Part shown: positions 12,301-24,500 of the stretch, in pieces
How positions within the stretch are numbered: the stretch's first letter is position 1
Layout of the letters: each line of letters starts with the position of its first letter
NCBI RefSeq assembly: GCF_025370935.1
Contig: NC_133494.1
Location: 19,386,295 to 19,450,294 of the forward strand
Direction of reading: 5' to 3'
Origin: Choristoneura fumiferana
Lineage: Eukaryota; Arthropoda; Insecta; Lepidoptera; Tortricidae
DNA length: 64,000 bases
Notes under the pieces: generated by a model
Databases searched by the model: none
Told to the model about the DNA's origin: nothing
Seen by the model: only the letters and a program-made list of their open reading frames with translations
Program-made: the position numbers and the translations under genes

Positions 12301-14148
12301 TTAAATTATAGATGTTAAAGCTTAAAATTTTTGTATACATACCTTTATTACATTTCCTTCTTTGTCTCTCTTCCTTCCGTATATATCTTCCCAGACATCA
12401 GGTTTTTCTTCACTCTTTACTCCTCTCTGATTTTCACTATCTTCATCAAATTCATCATCGCAACCGTCTAAATCTTCGTCATCAGATAAATGTAATACTT
12501 CATCATCACTGAACATTTTGGACAATTCTTCTTCTGTAACCACTTTTTCTTTAGTTTTCTTCTCTGTATCTGGAACTTTTTTAACCTTCTCTTTGGGTTT
12601 GGGTTTCAAAGTTTTAGCTGGTTTTTCTGTAAAAGAACAGTTTTAAATAAACAATGAATCTGATTTGAAACAAAGCAAGAAATATTACAGTAACTTTTTC
12701 ATTTACTCAAGTCTAAACCTTGATTTTTTTTAATACATGGATATACATATTTCTAATGTAACTTTACCTTCAGGCTCATCATCAGATACATAACTGTTTC
12801 CTTCATCACCACTGCTTTTGTCATTGTCTTCACTGTCAACTTCATCCCCAGTACCAAAATCATCCATGTCTTCACCTTCTTCATCATCACTATCCATATC
12901 ACTCGCGTCCTCCTCCATTTTGCTATCACCATCATAATCATTCATTTCTTCATCCATATCTTCATCATCAGTGTCTATATTTTTACTTTCTTTCTTCAAT
13001 TTCTTTCCAGTAACAGCAGCTAGGTCCTCTTCAAAGTCAGACTCTCCTTCAACATTAGCCAAATGTTTCTCGGCTGCTACAATCTGCTCTGTGGTAGATC
13101 TATCACATATTTCTAGTAAATCTGAATATAAAATTAAGGAACATCATGTATCCTTGGAAAAATATTAGCTAAAACACAACTTTTTTGTGTCACAGAGAAT
13201 TTACAAAGAATGTTAAAAAGCCAGACATGAATCCTAAAGTGCGGCTTTATCTTTTTTGGTTTTTCAATGCATCCTATACTTGGTTTGGATAGGTATTTAA
13301 CAAAATGTAAACAAAACAATGTCAATTCCCCCATTAACTATCTAAACATTTACATTTCTGTATTAGAATACACTAGTCTAGTTTCTATTACAATAATAGA
13401 TATGTAAAATGTTAAAAATCCTTGAATGTACCAAATCTGGTAGGTACCTGAAGTTTGTTTACATTTAGTTAATTCCGTTTTAAGTATAGGTATGGTATGT
13501 CTATCAAACATATACAAACATATGTGGTACGAAGAGGTTCAGCCACAAGTGACCTATTTTAATACAGATTAGTCTTTCTAATTTTATTCATAAAAGGATA
13601 CAATCCAATCCATCTTCAGAAAAGAAATTCTTCTTATTTTTTACTTTATTCAAACCGAGTTGCTTTTCCAATTTCTTAATCATTTTGTCTTCTTCTTCAT
13701 TAGCTTCCAAGAAAGTCTTCCGTCTCTGTTCCTCCATTTCAGCTTTGAGGCGGTCCGCTTCCTTCTTCTCTTTCTGTCGTTCTCTCTCTATGACATCCAG
13801 AACCATTGGCTGAGATTTCGGTTTTTTCTTCTAAAATGTAAAAAAAAGTATAAGCTTACTAAGTTATTTGGTTCTAATAACCGAAACAATGTGCGACTCA
13901 TATTGCTTTTATATCATATTTATCAAAGCAATCTTTATTTATACCACCTTAACTTCTACTATAGGTTCAGGGGCATCAGCTGGCCTCTTAACAAATCTCC
14001 CGGCCACATATTGAGGCTGTCCCTTAAGTGTTTTCTTCTTCAAGTAGTGCTCTTGTCTGTGAACTTTCTTTTGCTGCCTCTTCTGTTTACGTAGAGCTTT
14101 ACGGGTATTGGGAAAGTTAGCACGTGCTGCTTGTTTAGTTTTCTTCAT
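6368..14148 (-). CDS. NOM1: NOM1, nucleolar MIF4G domain protein (3'-truncated)
   Basis: Homologue of human NOM1 / yeast Sgd1, a nucleolar protein of small-subunit ribosome biogenesis that recruits the helicase eIF4A3. Ten exons, all in consistent phase: 13945-14148, 13602-13830, 12768-13121, 12343-12626, 11712-11802, 11098-11310, 10114-10235, 8849-9042, 7019-7194, 6368-6546, together about 682 codons. Exon 1 is Lys/Arg-rich (nucleolar targeting), exons 3-4 are strongly acidic, and exon 5 has the diagnostic YIPPHLR. Exons 5-9 form the MIF4G domain (APSRLASTHAALVAVLHANV, GAHFLEELCMIFDS, RIKFLLEVLMAVKNNN). Exon 10 carries KWWVVGSAWEG and LELARKQRMNTDVRR, the linker entering the MA3 domain. The exon after MAAE, with the rest of MA3, is not found before the gap. 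Splice sites and frame are intact, with no frameshifts. Start: first Met, MKKTKQAAR. Confidence 0.93.
6557..6950 (+). repeat. Direct repeat, copy 2
   Basis: Partner of 5652-6075. Begins 10 bases outside NOM1 exon 10 in intron 9. Ends with the shared 'gcataaaaagtcattttatg'. Confidence 0.7.
7240..7855 (+). repeat. Dispersed repeats in NOM1 intron 8
   Basis: About 7425-7650 is one half of the repeat found complete at 44912-45545 (shared 'aggtataaaatatacctaaa' and 'cgctcttggcc'). 7645-7850 has (TGTC)n then 'cacagggctctatct', 'ctgtggccgctataacaaca' and 'cagcgttttttggttgct'. This second part is the inverted partner of 10776-10985 across exons 8 and 7. 7855-8845 holds no further element I can name. 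Confidence 0.6.
8640..8750. repeat. Fragment of lepidopteran 'tgcgcgagtc' repeat
   Basis: A poly-T run then 'aggtgcgggaccctacatgc' and 'gagtcgctcgcactcgcact', resembling a degraded end of the gggttccgta repeat family. Low information, and boundaries are guesses. Confidence 0.35.
9148..9290 (-). mobile_element. LINE 3' tail fragment (GGCAACGCATCTGCAATACC family)
   Basis: Reading on the minus strand: 'aggttggcaacgcatctgca', 'gtgttgcagatgtttatggg', 'ggagacccacttgctcgttt', then a short poly-A. The same tail is at 45855-46107, 51172-51445 and 63640-63890 on the plus strand. The 3' tail without coding suggests a 5'-truncated non-LTR insertion or its SINE parasite. Confidence 0.7.
9478..9742 (+). 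mobile_element. tRNA-derived SINE, family 1 (copy a)
   Basis: 5' tRNA-like head with A-box-like 'tggcctagtggttagagaac' and B-box GGTTCGATTCC, followed by a unique body ('tgttctcgggtcttgggtgt', 'tttgggactatgtcaattgg') and an AT-rich tail. Copies at 27625-27895 (plus) and 53028-53273 (minus). Lies in NOM1 intron 7, antisense to the gene. Confidence 0.85.
9934..10052. mobile_element. Foldback MITE in NOM1 intron 7
   Basis: Arms 'tgctactacgaagctcgaaa' with 'ctcgaagttcgtgtcgtgcg' and the near-complement 'cggtacgatacgaacttcga' with 'gtttcgtagcagc'. Length about 118 bp, non-coding. Confidence 0.75.
10305..10676. mobile_element. MITE with AATGAGGGCTATCG ends
   Basis: Perfect 14-bp inverted ends AATGAGGGCTATCG (10305-10318) and CGATAGCCCTCATT (10663-10676). 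The interior has a T17 run and 'ccactagaggcgc' and 'gcgccatctagtg' motifs near each end, so the symmetry extends inward. Lies in NOM1 intron 6. Confidence 0.8.
10776..10985 (-). repeat. Dispersed repeat, inverted partner of 7645-7850
   Basis: Its complement shares 'cagcgttttttggttgct', 'acaagaaacgtg', 'actgtggccgctataacaac' and the (TGTC)n run with 7645-7850. The two copies lie in NOM1 introns 6 and 8 in opposite orientation, enclosing exons 7 and 8. Confidence 0.75.
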
Positions 14149-14722
14149 TATTGTAGTTAAATTATAGTCATACAGAGATATTATAATTTAAATTTCGCTT
14201 CAAATGAGTTTAACAACAATAGAGAATGAGGTTATCTTTTGCTGTCACTTTGACACTCACATACATGACACATGTTTAAAGGTCGTTTGAAACCTTTCGA
14301 ATCTTGCAAATATTTGTTTCAGAATGGTTGTACATTGAGGTGAGTAGTGTTAGTAAATTAATTTTAAGTAGGTGTCTAGAATAACAAAGTTTATTTAACA
14401 GTTTTAATTTATTTTTAGAAAATAATTGCAATTCATAAATCGTTTTCGAATGAGACATCCATTTCAATCAAACGTAATGTTTCGTTTCTAAACTGAACGT
14501 TCCGTTACTTTTTAAGTACTAGAAGATAATTAACAAAAAGTTATTTAAAAATACACGTTTTTAGATAATCCTGTACAATTAAAAGTAAACTTAGCCAAGA
14601 AATACAATCAAGACAAAAGTAGCTATAATTTTACATTAAAATGTTAAAAGAACTGAAAAACTTGACAGCTTCATTCAACATCATCCAGTAGAACGAAACG
14701 TCATTCTCTAGTTCTCTACTCT

Positions 14723-15385
14723 TAGGGATGAACATAAAAAAAAACATCGATGTTTTTTTCGATGCAATGCATCATAAAATAGCATCGATGTTATATCGAT
14801 ATTTCAAAAAATACATCGATGTTTTCCATACATCAATTGTTTTTTCCATAGACATGTTTAAGGTTTTTTTAAAGTGACTTTTTTATAAATTCATCTATAT
14901 ACTCGTGCAGTGTACCAACTTTGACACCGCACTGGACTGGGTCGATGTTGGTAAAAAGACTTGCTATGTATATTCATACAGTGTAGCTTAGCTACCAACT
15001 TCGTTCGACGTTCGACCCAGTGCAGTGTCGTGTCGTATCGATGCTCGCATGAAAACGCTCTAACGTTGACTTATAGACCTACGGCTAAAAAGTTATATGA
15101 CCCGGTGATGAATGTGGAACTACAAACGTCAATCATAGAAAAATGACAGGCTAGCATCAGCTAGCATTGCCAAGATGCGATCACAGCGCCGCCGTCACCG
15201 GGTCAGATAACTTTGTAGGTCTATAATTGTAATTATTAGGTTCCGATTCACGAAACGAATTCGCATTTTCGTTTCGATGCATCGATTAAAAAACATCGAT
15301 ATTTATTCGAAGTTGAGGTAATAACAATACATCGTTAATAAACATCGAGTGTTTAAAATACATCGATGTATATCGTCCACCTCTA
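14723..15385. mobile_element. hAT-like MITE between NOM1 and ATAD1
   Basis: Ends TAGGGATGAAC... and (complement) TAGAGGTGGAC... agree at 8 of 11 positions. They are flanked by near-identical 8-mers tctactct (14715-14722) and cctactct (15386-15393), the target duplication length of hAT elements. Both end regions are dense in ATCGAT palindromes ('aaacatcgatg', 'tatatcgatatttc', 'atacatcgatg'). An inner imperfect inverted repeat pairs 'cactggactgggtcgatgtt' with 'cgttcgacccagtgcagtgt'. No coding. It occupies about half of the 1.4 kb between the two divergent genes. Confidence 0.7.
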
Positions 15386-15560
15386 CCTACTCTAGTTTTG
15401 TCTATTCTTCACCCATCACTCAAAAATCTCAAAAAGCGTGATGAAGACGAATTCCTGTGTATAAAATAAAATCATTAAACTTGTGAAAACTCATAAGCAC
15501 CGCGTTGAGGGCATCAGCTCTGCGTTTCTCCAGTGACAAAGTTATAGATACACACGAGGC

Positions 15561-18500
15561 ATGATGGTGGAGGGCTCTGCATTTACGCGGACCGATGTGT
15601 TCCAAATGGCAATAAGGGTCGCGTTCGTGTCTGCGGTCACTTATTTCTCTATCAAATGGCTGGTGAACCAAATAGACCCCACGTCAAAGAGTCGGAAGAA
15701 GGCTGAGGAACGAGCCCGCGAACAGTTACGCAAGTACGTATCGATCGCGGGAAATACCGGATTGTATTTAATATTTTTATGCACTAATCTTGATTGTCTC
15801 ATCAGACCATTTCTAACAATGCTTTAAATATGATCTGTTTGATTCTCTGGTGATTGACGCAACATGTCATGATATCTTATTGGAAACTAATAATATTTAG
15901 TTTTCTAATTTGTGGCATGATTAACTGTTATGGTTGCATTTTTATTAATCTCTAAAGTTGGCTGTCATCCCGCAGAAATGCCTGGCCTTAAGATAAAAAA
16001 CACAAGTTTCTCAGAAGTTTCATCATAATTTATTTATAGAGGGTGCCATCTGTAATCAAACATAAAAGTGGAATAACTTTCATAATTTTTCATCTTAAAT
16101 GGTGATGTTCATGATGCCATTGCGGCATAGACCTTAAATGATGCTTGCCCAAATGCTGATTTTGATTAGGACATGTCCACGGGATTTCAGGTTTATGATG
16201 AATCATAATCAATATTGTGTCTTCCTGAATTATAATGAGACAAGTGAATTACATCATAAATAGTGAGACAGTACCTACACATGATGCCATTTGGGCATAG
16301 ACCTTAAATGATGCTTGCCCAAATGTTGATCTTGATTAGGACATGTCCACGGGATTTCAGGTTTATGATTAATCATAATCAATATTGTGTCTTCCTGAAT
16401 TAAATGTGACAAGTGAATTACATCATAAATAGTGAAACAGTACCTACACATGATGCCATTGCGGCATAGACCTTAAATGATGCTTGCCCAAATGTTGATC
16501 TTGATTAGGACATGTCCACGGGATTTCAGGTTTATGATTAATCATAATCAATATTGTGTCTTCCTGAATTATAATGTGACAAGTGAATTACATCATAAAT
16601 AGTGAAACAGTACCTACACATGATGCCATTTGGGCATAGACATTGCCCAGATGTTGGTGTTGATTTTGTAAATGAAAATGAAAATGAAAATATCTTTATT
16701 TAAATCAACATTGGTTGCACTACTTACTCACTACTGACATTTGGACTTACTGCTAAATTGTACTGGTATAAGCTAAATGCTGTAGATACTTACATGTATT
16801 ACTATCAAATTGAGATTAGATAGAACATGATTGAGCACATTATTAAGATTGTTTTTTTGGAATCTTTTTGTATTTTTTATTTCAATTCCAAATTTTTTGT
16901 TACTTTTACGGTCATCCCGTAAAACCCATATCAAAAATACAAACTGAAATTTAGACGCAAGCTGAGATATGTGGTGCATAGGAGAAATTTGTGCCTGTAT
17001 CACTGTCCTGCCTGTGGTGTAGTGGTAAAACGCGTGGCACGGAATGCCGAGGACCTGAGTTCGATTCCCAGCACTAGTCTTATTTTTCTGGTTTTTCTAT
17101 GCATCTATATTTCAGTTTGTATTTACAATATGAGCACATTATGTTGTTTTTGAATTATTACATGAAATGACGTTGTCCATGTTTGGACACATCCTCCGAA
17201 TTTTAGGTTTATGATTAATCTGTATTATGTCTTCCTGAATGTTGGTTTACTCAGTAAAGTAAAACAGTTTGAGATATTATCATTACAACCATGGTAGCCA
17301 GTCAAAGCTCATCAACATGAACTGGTATAGTAGTAGTATACAGGTATAGTAACTGGAATAGTGACTTGTTCCAATAAAAAAAAGTGAGACAAAATTGCAA
17401 ATAGTTAATTACAAATTAAATTCTCCTCCTAAGCCCGGTTCACCCCGGCCCGGTTTGTCTTTCGTGTTGTGTCGCATTGCATTAGAACAGTATCGGTTTC
17501 ATACATTTTATATGGTTGCATTCACATTTATCTGATGCACTGTGTGTTGTGTTGTGTTGTGTCACATCACAAGCATAAAGAGAGACAGACATTACGACAC
17601 AACACAACAGATAAATGTGAACTGGGCTATTTCCACTTTAGGAGGTGATTGCTTCCCGCCAGGTGGCATGCTTGTTTTTCCCTTCTTATATATATAAAAG
17701 GTGTACTGGTACAGGAGATCCCCTGAAGGATTTTCTGTAGTTTTGGATTAACAAACTGCATAAAATGTACCCCTTAACAAAGTTTGTGTGATTATGTCAC
17801 TGATGCTCTGAAATGAAATCATACTATTGTCTTGGTCTAAGTCCTAACATAATAAACATGATTGTTTAAACTAAAAGTCAAAAAACAAAGAGTTCTGGCA
17901 ATAACAACTTATGTTTAGGTTTTTGACTATATGTTTTTGAGAGATTATCCAAACTTTCGTGATTTTCACTCATAGTCAAAATACCACCAAACTACTTGTG
18001 ACCACCGCCACTGCAATGTTGCCGAAACGTTGAACTTGTGTGTGTGTATAGGTGTAAATATTAGCATGGTAAGTATTGGTGGTATTTTGACTATGAGATT
18101 ACCCAAGGTAAAATTAAGTTAAAATATCCAAGGGACGTTTTTATAGTCTTAACAAAAACTTTTGGCCCAACTAACAAATATATTACAACTAATAAATAAT
18201 ACAGTATTTTACACTAGAAAACTAACTGTGTGTGGCTGTGTTTGCATGTATATGTATCACGCTTTCCATATACATTCAAAATCTATATATTAGTGTTGTA
18301 TACAAGCCACTATACAGTCTGTGTATTGAAGGGTCTCTTCCAGGGCGGGCTTGGGCGGCAAGCACACGTTGCAGCTGGATAAACTCACCGACCACGAGAT
18401 GATCATCGCCTCGCAGCTCGTCGTGCCCGATGAGATCAATGTGAGTTTGTCCGCCTCTCTTCTCTCTCCAGAATACGCGACGATAAAGCATCAATCACAC

Positions 18501-21500
18501 ATCATCATTATTCGCCAATAAACGTCATAGTTTGGCGAAATTAGTGATGTGACTTAAATTATGTAACTTTTTTTTTGAGAATAAATAAAAAAAAAATGGA
18601 CGGCATTTGTGGCCTTGTTGTCTAACGCTCTAACGCTTGCGATCGCATTCCTCATCTCCAGGGGTCGGACAAAAAGTGCCGATGACGTCAAAACACTTAT
18701 AGGATGATTTCAAATAGTAATTTTGATTTTCATAAACAATTATCACATCATTTATCATCCTCTTTTTTAAACGGTATGAAATTTATTTTATTCACTGAAT
18801 TTCATTGATTTATTTACGATTATTTTGTTACTTCATTAGTGCTACTTTTTTACTACATGTCACACGGAAGTTTAAATAAAAACATCATCTTGTGTGCAAG
18901 ATTACGTCATATTTACGTCATCCGCACTTTTTGTCCGACCCCTACTCATCTCTATCCTCCTGGGACCTGACCTTTTATGACTTTTTTAGTTGTGGTTCAT
19001 CAGCTTTGCATCAGATCGCCGGCGGGCGCGGGGCGGGTCGTGCGCGAGAATCGCGGTGGAATATTGTTCATACACAGCCACGTAAATAGGTCCGTCGCAC
19101 TCCCGACCCGACCCACCAGCGACTCGCTGCCGTCTTATGTGTGTTTTACCCTTAAAGGCAAAGTGATACCCAAATAATCACAAATACCCAAATATAGTCA
19201 CTGCTGTTATAAATAAATATTTTTCTTTCTTTCAAATAATAAAACAATAATGAGTGAAAAGCAATATTGTCTTTCTTAGTCTTTTCATTTTCATTATTTA
19301 TTTTATGAATAAAAATTGCAGCTAATGTTTCCAGCACTTGATTTTTCCATTTTAATTTTACAAGCTTTTATTTAACTTGCAATATGGACATATGTAACTA
19401 TTTATGTATGTGCGGGTCAAATATTGCAAGTTAAATTTGACCCACTTCCAGTGGTCGGATCAACTTGATATTTGGTACGGAAATGTAGTTTGGATGACAA
19501 TGCACGTACAGTCAACAAAAAGTACAGTCTGCAAAAAAGCTTGTAGTAGAAATGAAATTTTTTACAAAAAAATATTTAATGTTTTTCAAGGCAGTCGGGT
19601 TTTTGATAATTATTTTTTATGATTGTGCCAATGTTGAGGTTGACTAAGGCTACGTACGTACGCACTGCGGCTTACCGCGTGGTTTTAGCGCGCCGTCCCT
19701 CTTTAAAGTATCGCTTGAGAAAGAGATAGCGCGATAAAACCACGCGGTTAGTCGTACAGTACAACATAACATGTAGACGATCTCCTTGATCTAATTGATG
19801 GGTAATAAGTAATAAAATAAAGTACGCATGAAGATGAGTGCTCTGTCCACCAATTTGAATAGAAATTTCAACTTCACTTTAGCGAAGTATTCATTTAATA
19901 GACATGAGTATTTTAACGATGTAGACAGGTGATGGGCAAAGTACGGCCCGCGACCCAACTCCGGCCCGCGATCGCACGATCGTCAGTTAGGACATCTATT
20001 CGAGTTCAATATGTTTGATCGCGCTGTCGTATGAGTAGTATTCGCGCCAACCTACGATGATCGCGCATTGTCCTAACAATGCCTTAGACAATGCAGCCCC
20101 TTGCCATTAAATCAGCGTTTCCACCTGAGATGTGCGAGGATGTGTAGCGAGGAATATGTTTTTCATTAGCCAATAGAAACGCTTCATTTACCTCGCCTGG
20201 CTCCGCTCAGCTGTTTCCACCAGAGATGTGCCGTGTGAGGATGTGCCAATGATGCGTTTCTATTGGTTAATGAAAAACACATCCCTCGCAACACATCCTC
20301 GCTCGCAAACGCTGCTTAAACCGAGTTTAGACTTTCAAGAAAAATCGTGCAAGTTGCATTACATTGCGGCGCTCGGTTGACCACTACAAACTCGTTGGTT
20401 TTTGGGCCTCGCAATGTAATGCAACTTGCACGTGTTAAGAATCGTTCAAAAGTTAGTTAATTTTTTATCTTAAATTCTTATTTCATTTCATCATTAAAAA
20501 AATATACAATAAAATCATCTACATAAAGCTCCTTATGTAGTAGTTAGTCAATAAATGTTTTAATCAATTTACAATCGATATAAAACTAATTATTCTTCGA
20601 TTGCGTGTGCAATGAAGTGTTTTGTGTTGATATTTATCTGTATAGTAACATTGCATTTTTTATAAATTTTATTTAATCATTATTGTCACCTACTGAATTC
20701 TCAAACTTATAACGACTGTAACGTTCTTTTTATTTAAATCCGAATTGTACAGTCACCAGCACCAATATCTGACACAACAAACGTGCATTCATATCTGATA
20801 CGACTCTATTTCTAGGGCCGGAAGGACCTGTCAGATATTTTTGCACGCTCCGCTGTGGCAGATTTTAATGCTGGTGACTACCAGCAAAAATTTACAATCC
20901 TTCTTTATTCAAGACCGTATCCCGAAGAAACTAGAAGACGCAAGTTTAGGGATTTTACACACGAATTTTCTTGCAAGTCTAAACTCGGCTTTAGATGAAA
21001 TAGATGTAGCTGATCAGTTAAAAAACCTTATTCAAATTTGCAGGTGAACTGGAAGGACATCGCAGGCCTGGACGCTTTGATCCAGGAGTTGCGCGAGACA
21101 GTGATCTTGCCGATACAGAAGCGGGACCTGTTCGCCGACAGCCGCCTCACGCAGCCGCCCAAGGGCGTGCTGCTGCACGGACCTCCTGGTAAGACCTTAG
21201 CGCAAATACGGGGGGGCAGCGGGTCGGGATCAGGGCCATCTTAGGCAATATAGGCCCTGGGGCACACAATAACTTGGGACCCTTTTGGAAATTAAAGAAA
21301 GGCATTTCCTTTCTACACATATTTTTTGCTGTGAATATGCTATTTCATCTGTAACACATATATAAGTATAAATGGCGGTTTCACCATCCATTGATTAGTG
21401 TTAACGGGCGGTTAGGTGTGATGCCGTCTCTATTTGTTTTGTTCGAATCAAATCAGTGGATGGTGAAACAGTCCTATGTGTCAGAAAATATTGGACACAT

Positions 21501-24500
21501 ATTTTTTCACGGACCTTGATTGTAGAGAAGCTCGATATTTCGTCACAGTTGCATGCGCCATGATCCAGTCGTCTCGTGATCATGGCGCAGGCGCCTGTGC
21601 TGAAATATCGAGCTGCTCTAAAATCAAGGTACGCGGAACAAATCCCGAATTTAAATAATAAAATGAGTAATGACCGCGATAGTCTAAAACATTGTGGTGT
21701 ACGTATTTTTTTCTTTTGTCGACCAATCAAAAAATTACAAAGATGGCTATCATCTTCATCATTTTCAGCTTATTCTGGTTGAGTTTATAAGTTTATAATA
21801 TTGCTGAGGGCGTATTATTATACACTTGAAACTTACCATCAGCAACAGCTTGAAGAAACCTATCCATTGTTGCGCGTGAAGTTCTCAAACCGCTATTGCT
21901 ACAGCTACTGCACCTTATTGTCTACTGTCATTCCAGGATGCGGCAAGACACTTATAGCCAAGGCGACAGCGAAGGAAGCTAACATGAGCTTCATCAATCT
22001 GGACGTCTCCCTGCTGACAGACAAGTGGTACGGAGAGACGCAGAAGCTCGCGGCAGCTGTCTTCAGCCTCGCCGTCAAGTTGCAGCCCTGCATTGTGTTT
22101 ATAGGTACGTTTTATTTGATTTATTTGACTTTCATGTGTCATTTTTACATCAGTACGATGACAACAACTCTCGGAAATAAACGTCCCGAGTTTTCCCGAC
22201 GGCGATTACTTAATGTAGCCAAATTGCCGTTATGTGCAGATGCAATATAGGGCTATCACCACAGTTAAAAATGAGTGAATTTTGTATTTTTTTCTTGCTT
22301 TGTTTATGTTTCTAAACATTATAAATCGATTGTGTATCACTTAAACGATGCAATATCTCCGCAAAGGTCCCTCGTCGAAATCCACCCTGTATAAATGATT
22401 TTTCAATAAAAATGTCAAAATTGTTTACCCTTTTTCTAATGCTAAAAAAAACGAAGTATAGTATAGGGCCTGATTCGTTTCTTATTTTGTAGATGAGATC
22501 GAGTCGTTTCTGCGCACGCGCACCGCCCATGACCACGAGGCCACCGCCATGATGAAGACGCAGTTCATGTCGCTCTGGGACGGACTCATCACCGACCCCT
22601 GCTGCACTGTCATCATCATGGGTGAGCGAAACTTGAACAATCTTATGACTCAGTCCAGACTCCTTTATTGACTAACGCTCGAGCGCTCATAATCGCATCC
22701 GCCATCTCTTTCTACCCACGTCTATATCGTGTGCCAGAAAGAAGTGGTGAAAATAATTATGATTACAAGTGTCTTAGACAGTAAAGCTGCAGCTCGGTTC
22801 GGTCGAAATCTTTTTTTTTTTAGTGCTTTTTCTCAGCAAGCATGAAAAGAAATTGTAGTGCACGCAACTTTGTATTTTATTAAGATTAAAACAGAACACA
22901 AAACGATGCTTTTAGAAACGAGTTATGTATCTACCAGGTACATTGTTTTTGACGCTGTTGTGAGTTAAAAAATATATTTCGCTCAACACTAAGTTGTTTA
23001 GCGTCTCGTGCTTTGAAACCTTCGCAACGCTCAGAATTCTTTCTGAGAATATTCGACATTAATTATCTCATTTCAGCCTTGTATAAAAAATAACTATTGT
23101 CTTTGTAATAAAGGTGCACGAACCGCCCACAAGACTTGGACAAGGCCATCAACGCCGCATGCCGGCCGCTTTCCACGTGCCCATGCCGAACGAAACGCAA
23201 CGCGAGCGTATACTGCAGCTCATACTGCGAGAGGAGCCCGTGGCACCCTCGGTGAGTACCACATCCGCTCAAAGAACCAAAACTTATCCAGTTCGAAGGA
23301 CCAAAACGCATTATCGGGAGGCTGAGCAAAGCAATTGTCTTCAGTTCGTTCATCATCATCCTATCAACCGTAGGACGTCCACTGTTGGACATAGGCCCAT
23401 TGGCCTCGGTTGAAATGGCTTGCGTCCACCGAAAACCCGCAGCTTTAACCAGTTCATTAATACCATGTTATCTGGTTGCAGATCGACTTCGGACGCCTAG
23501 CGGCCGCCACGGAAGGCTTCTCGGGCTCCGACCTGCACGAGCTGTGCCGGCAGGCGGCCGTGTACGCGTGCGCGACCTCGCACGCGACGAGATCGCGAAA
23601 GACGCTAGCCAGGTATACGAATACATCCACCCGGGTGACATTCTTTCCCGGCCGGATGATACCGGGATGGAAATACCGAGCCTGTTTTTCGTGGACACGC
23701 CATAGAAGCTCGTGTCAGTTTCTATGGGCGTGTACACAAAAAACAGGGCCGGTATTTCCATGTCGGTGTTATTCGGGCCGAGAAAGAGTGTCACCCATCC
23801 ACCCTTCTACTGCCTATATTAGTAGTTAGTACCACTGCTGGACATAGGCCTCTCCAACTGCACACCACAGCATGATCCTCGCCCACTCTCATCCAGTTCT
23901 TGCCAGCCCCCTTGCGAAGATGATTATACGTTTACCCCAGCGGTTGTCGCCTTTTAGGGTGATACGGCCGGCCCACCGCCAATTCAGTTGGCTTGGCTTA
24001 TCCGGTGAGCTATGTCGATGATTTTAGTTCTCTGTCGGATCTCCTCGTTCCAAATTCGATCCTTCAGAGAAACTACGAGCAAAACCCTTTCCATAGATCG
24101 CTGAGCGACTTAAATTTGTGGACCACCCCAACCGAGTGTCCACGTCTTAGCACCATATGTCATGACAGGTAGGACGCACTGATTGAAGAGATTCGTCTTC
24201 AGACTCTGTGAAATCGGCGAAGTAAAGACTCGCTCGACGAAGTTTCCCATATGCTACCCATCAACCCAACCCAGCGGCATTCTTCTATTGGCCTCTTTCT
24301 CGAAGAAAGTTTCTTTATTTTATTATATCGCACCTTTGCGACAAAACTGTGACATCTGGTAATATCGCACGCAACTTTGGAGATAGCACAGTTTTGTCGC
24401 CAAGAAGCGATATGTTTTTTTAACTTTGGCATGGCCTACCAATCCCTACAAGCTATATTTAATACAAAAAAACAGCAATAGATGGCACTACTATTAACAT

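Noticed and set aside
16111..16660. CRISPR-like array
   Set aside because: Units are 170 bp without unique spacers, and the context is eukaryotic.
18950..19180. GC-rich patch in ATAD1 intron 2 as an alternative exon
   Set aside because: Two short open frames but no flanking splice signals that fit ATAD1 phases, and no recognisable protein.
21401..21730. 109-codon minus-strand frame in ATAD1 intron 3
   Set aside because: Lies over a foldback MITE; the similar peptide near 5600 comes from the same repeat.
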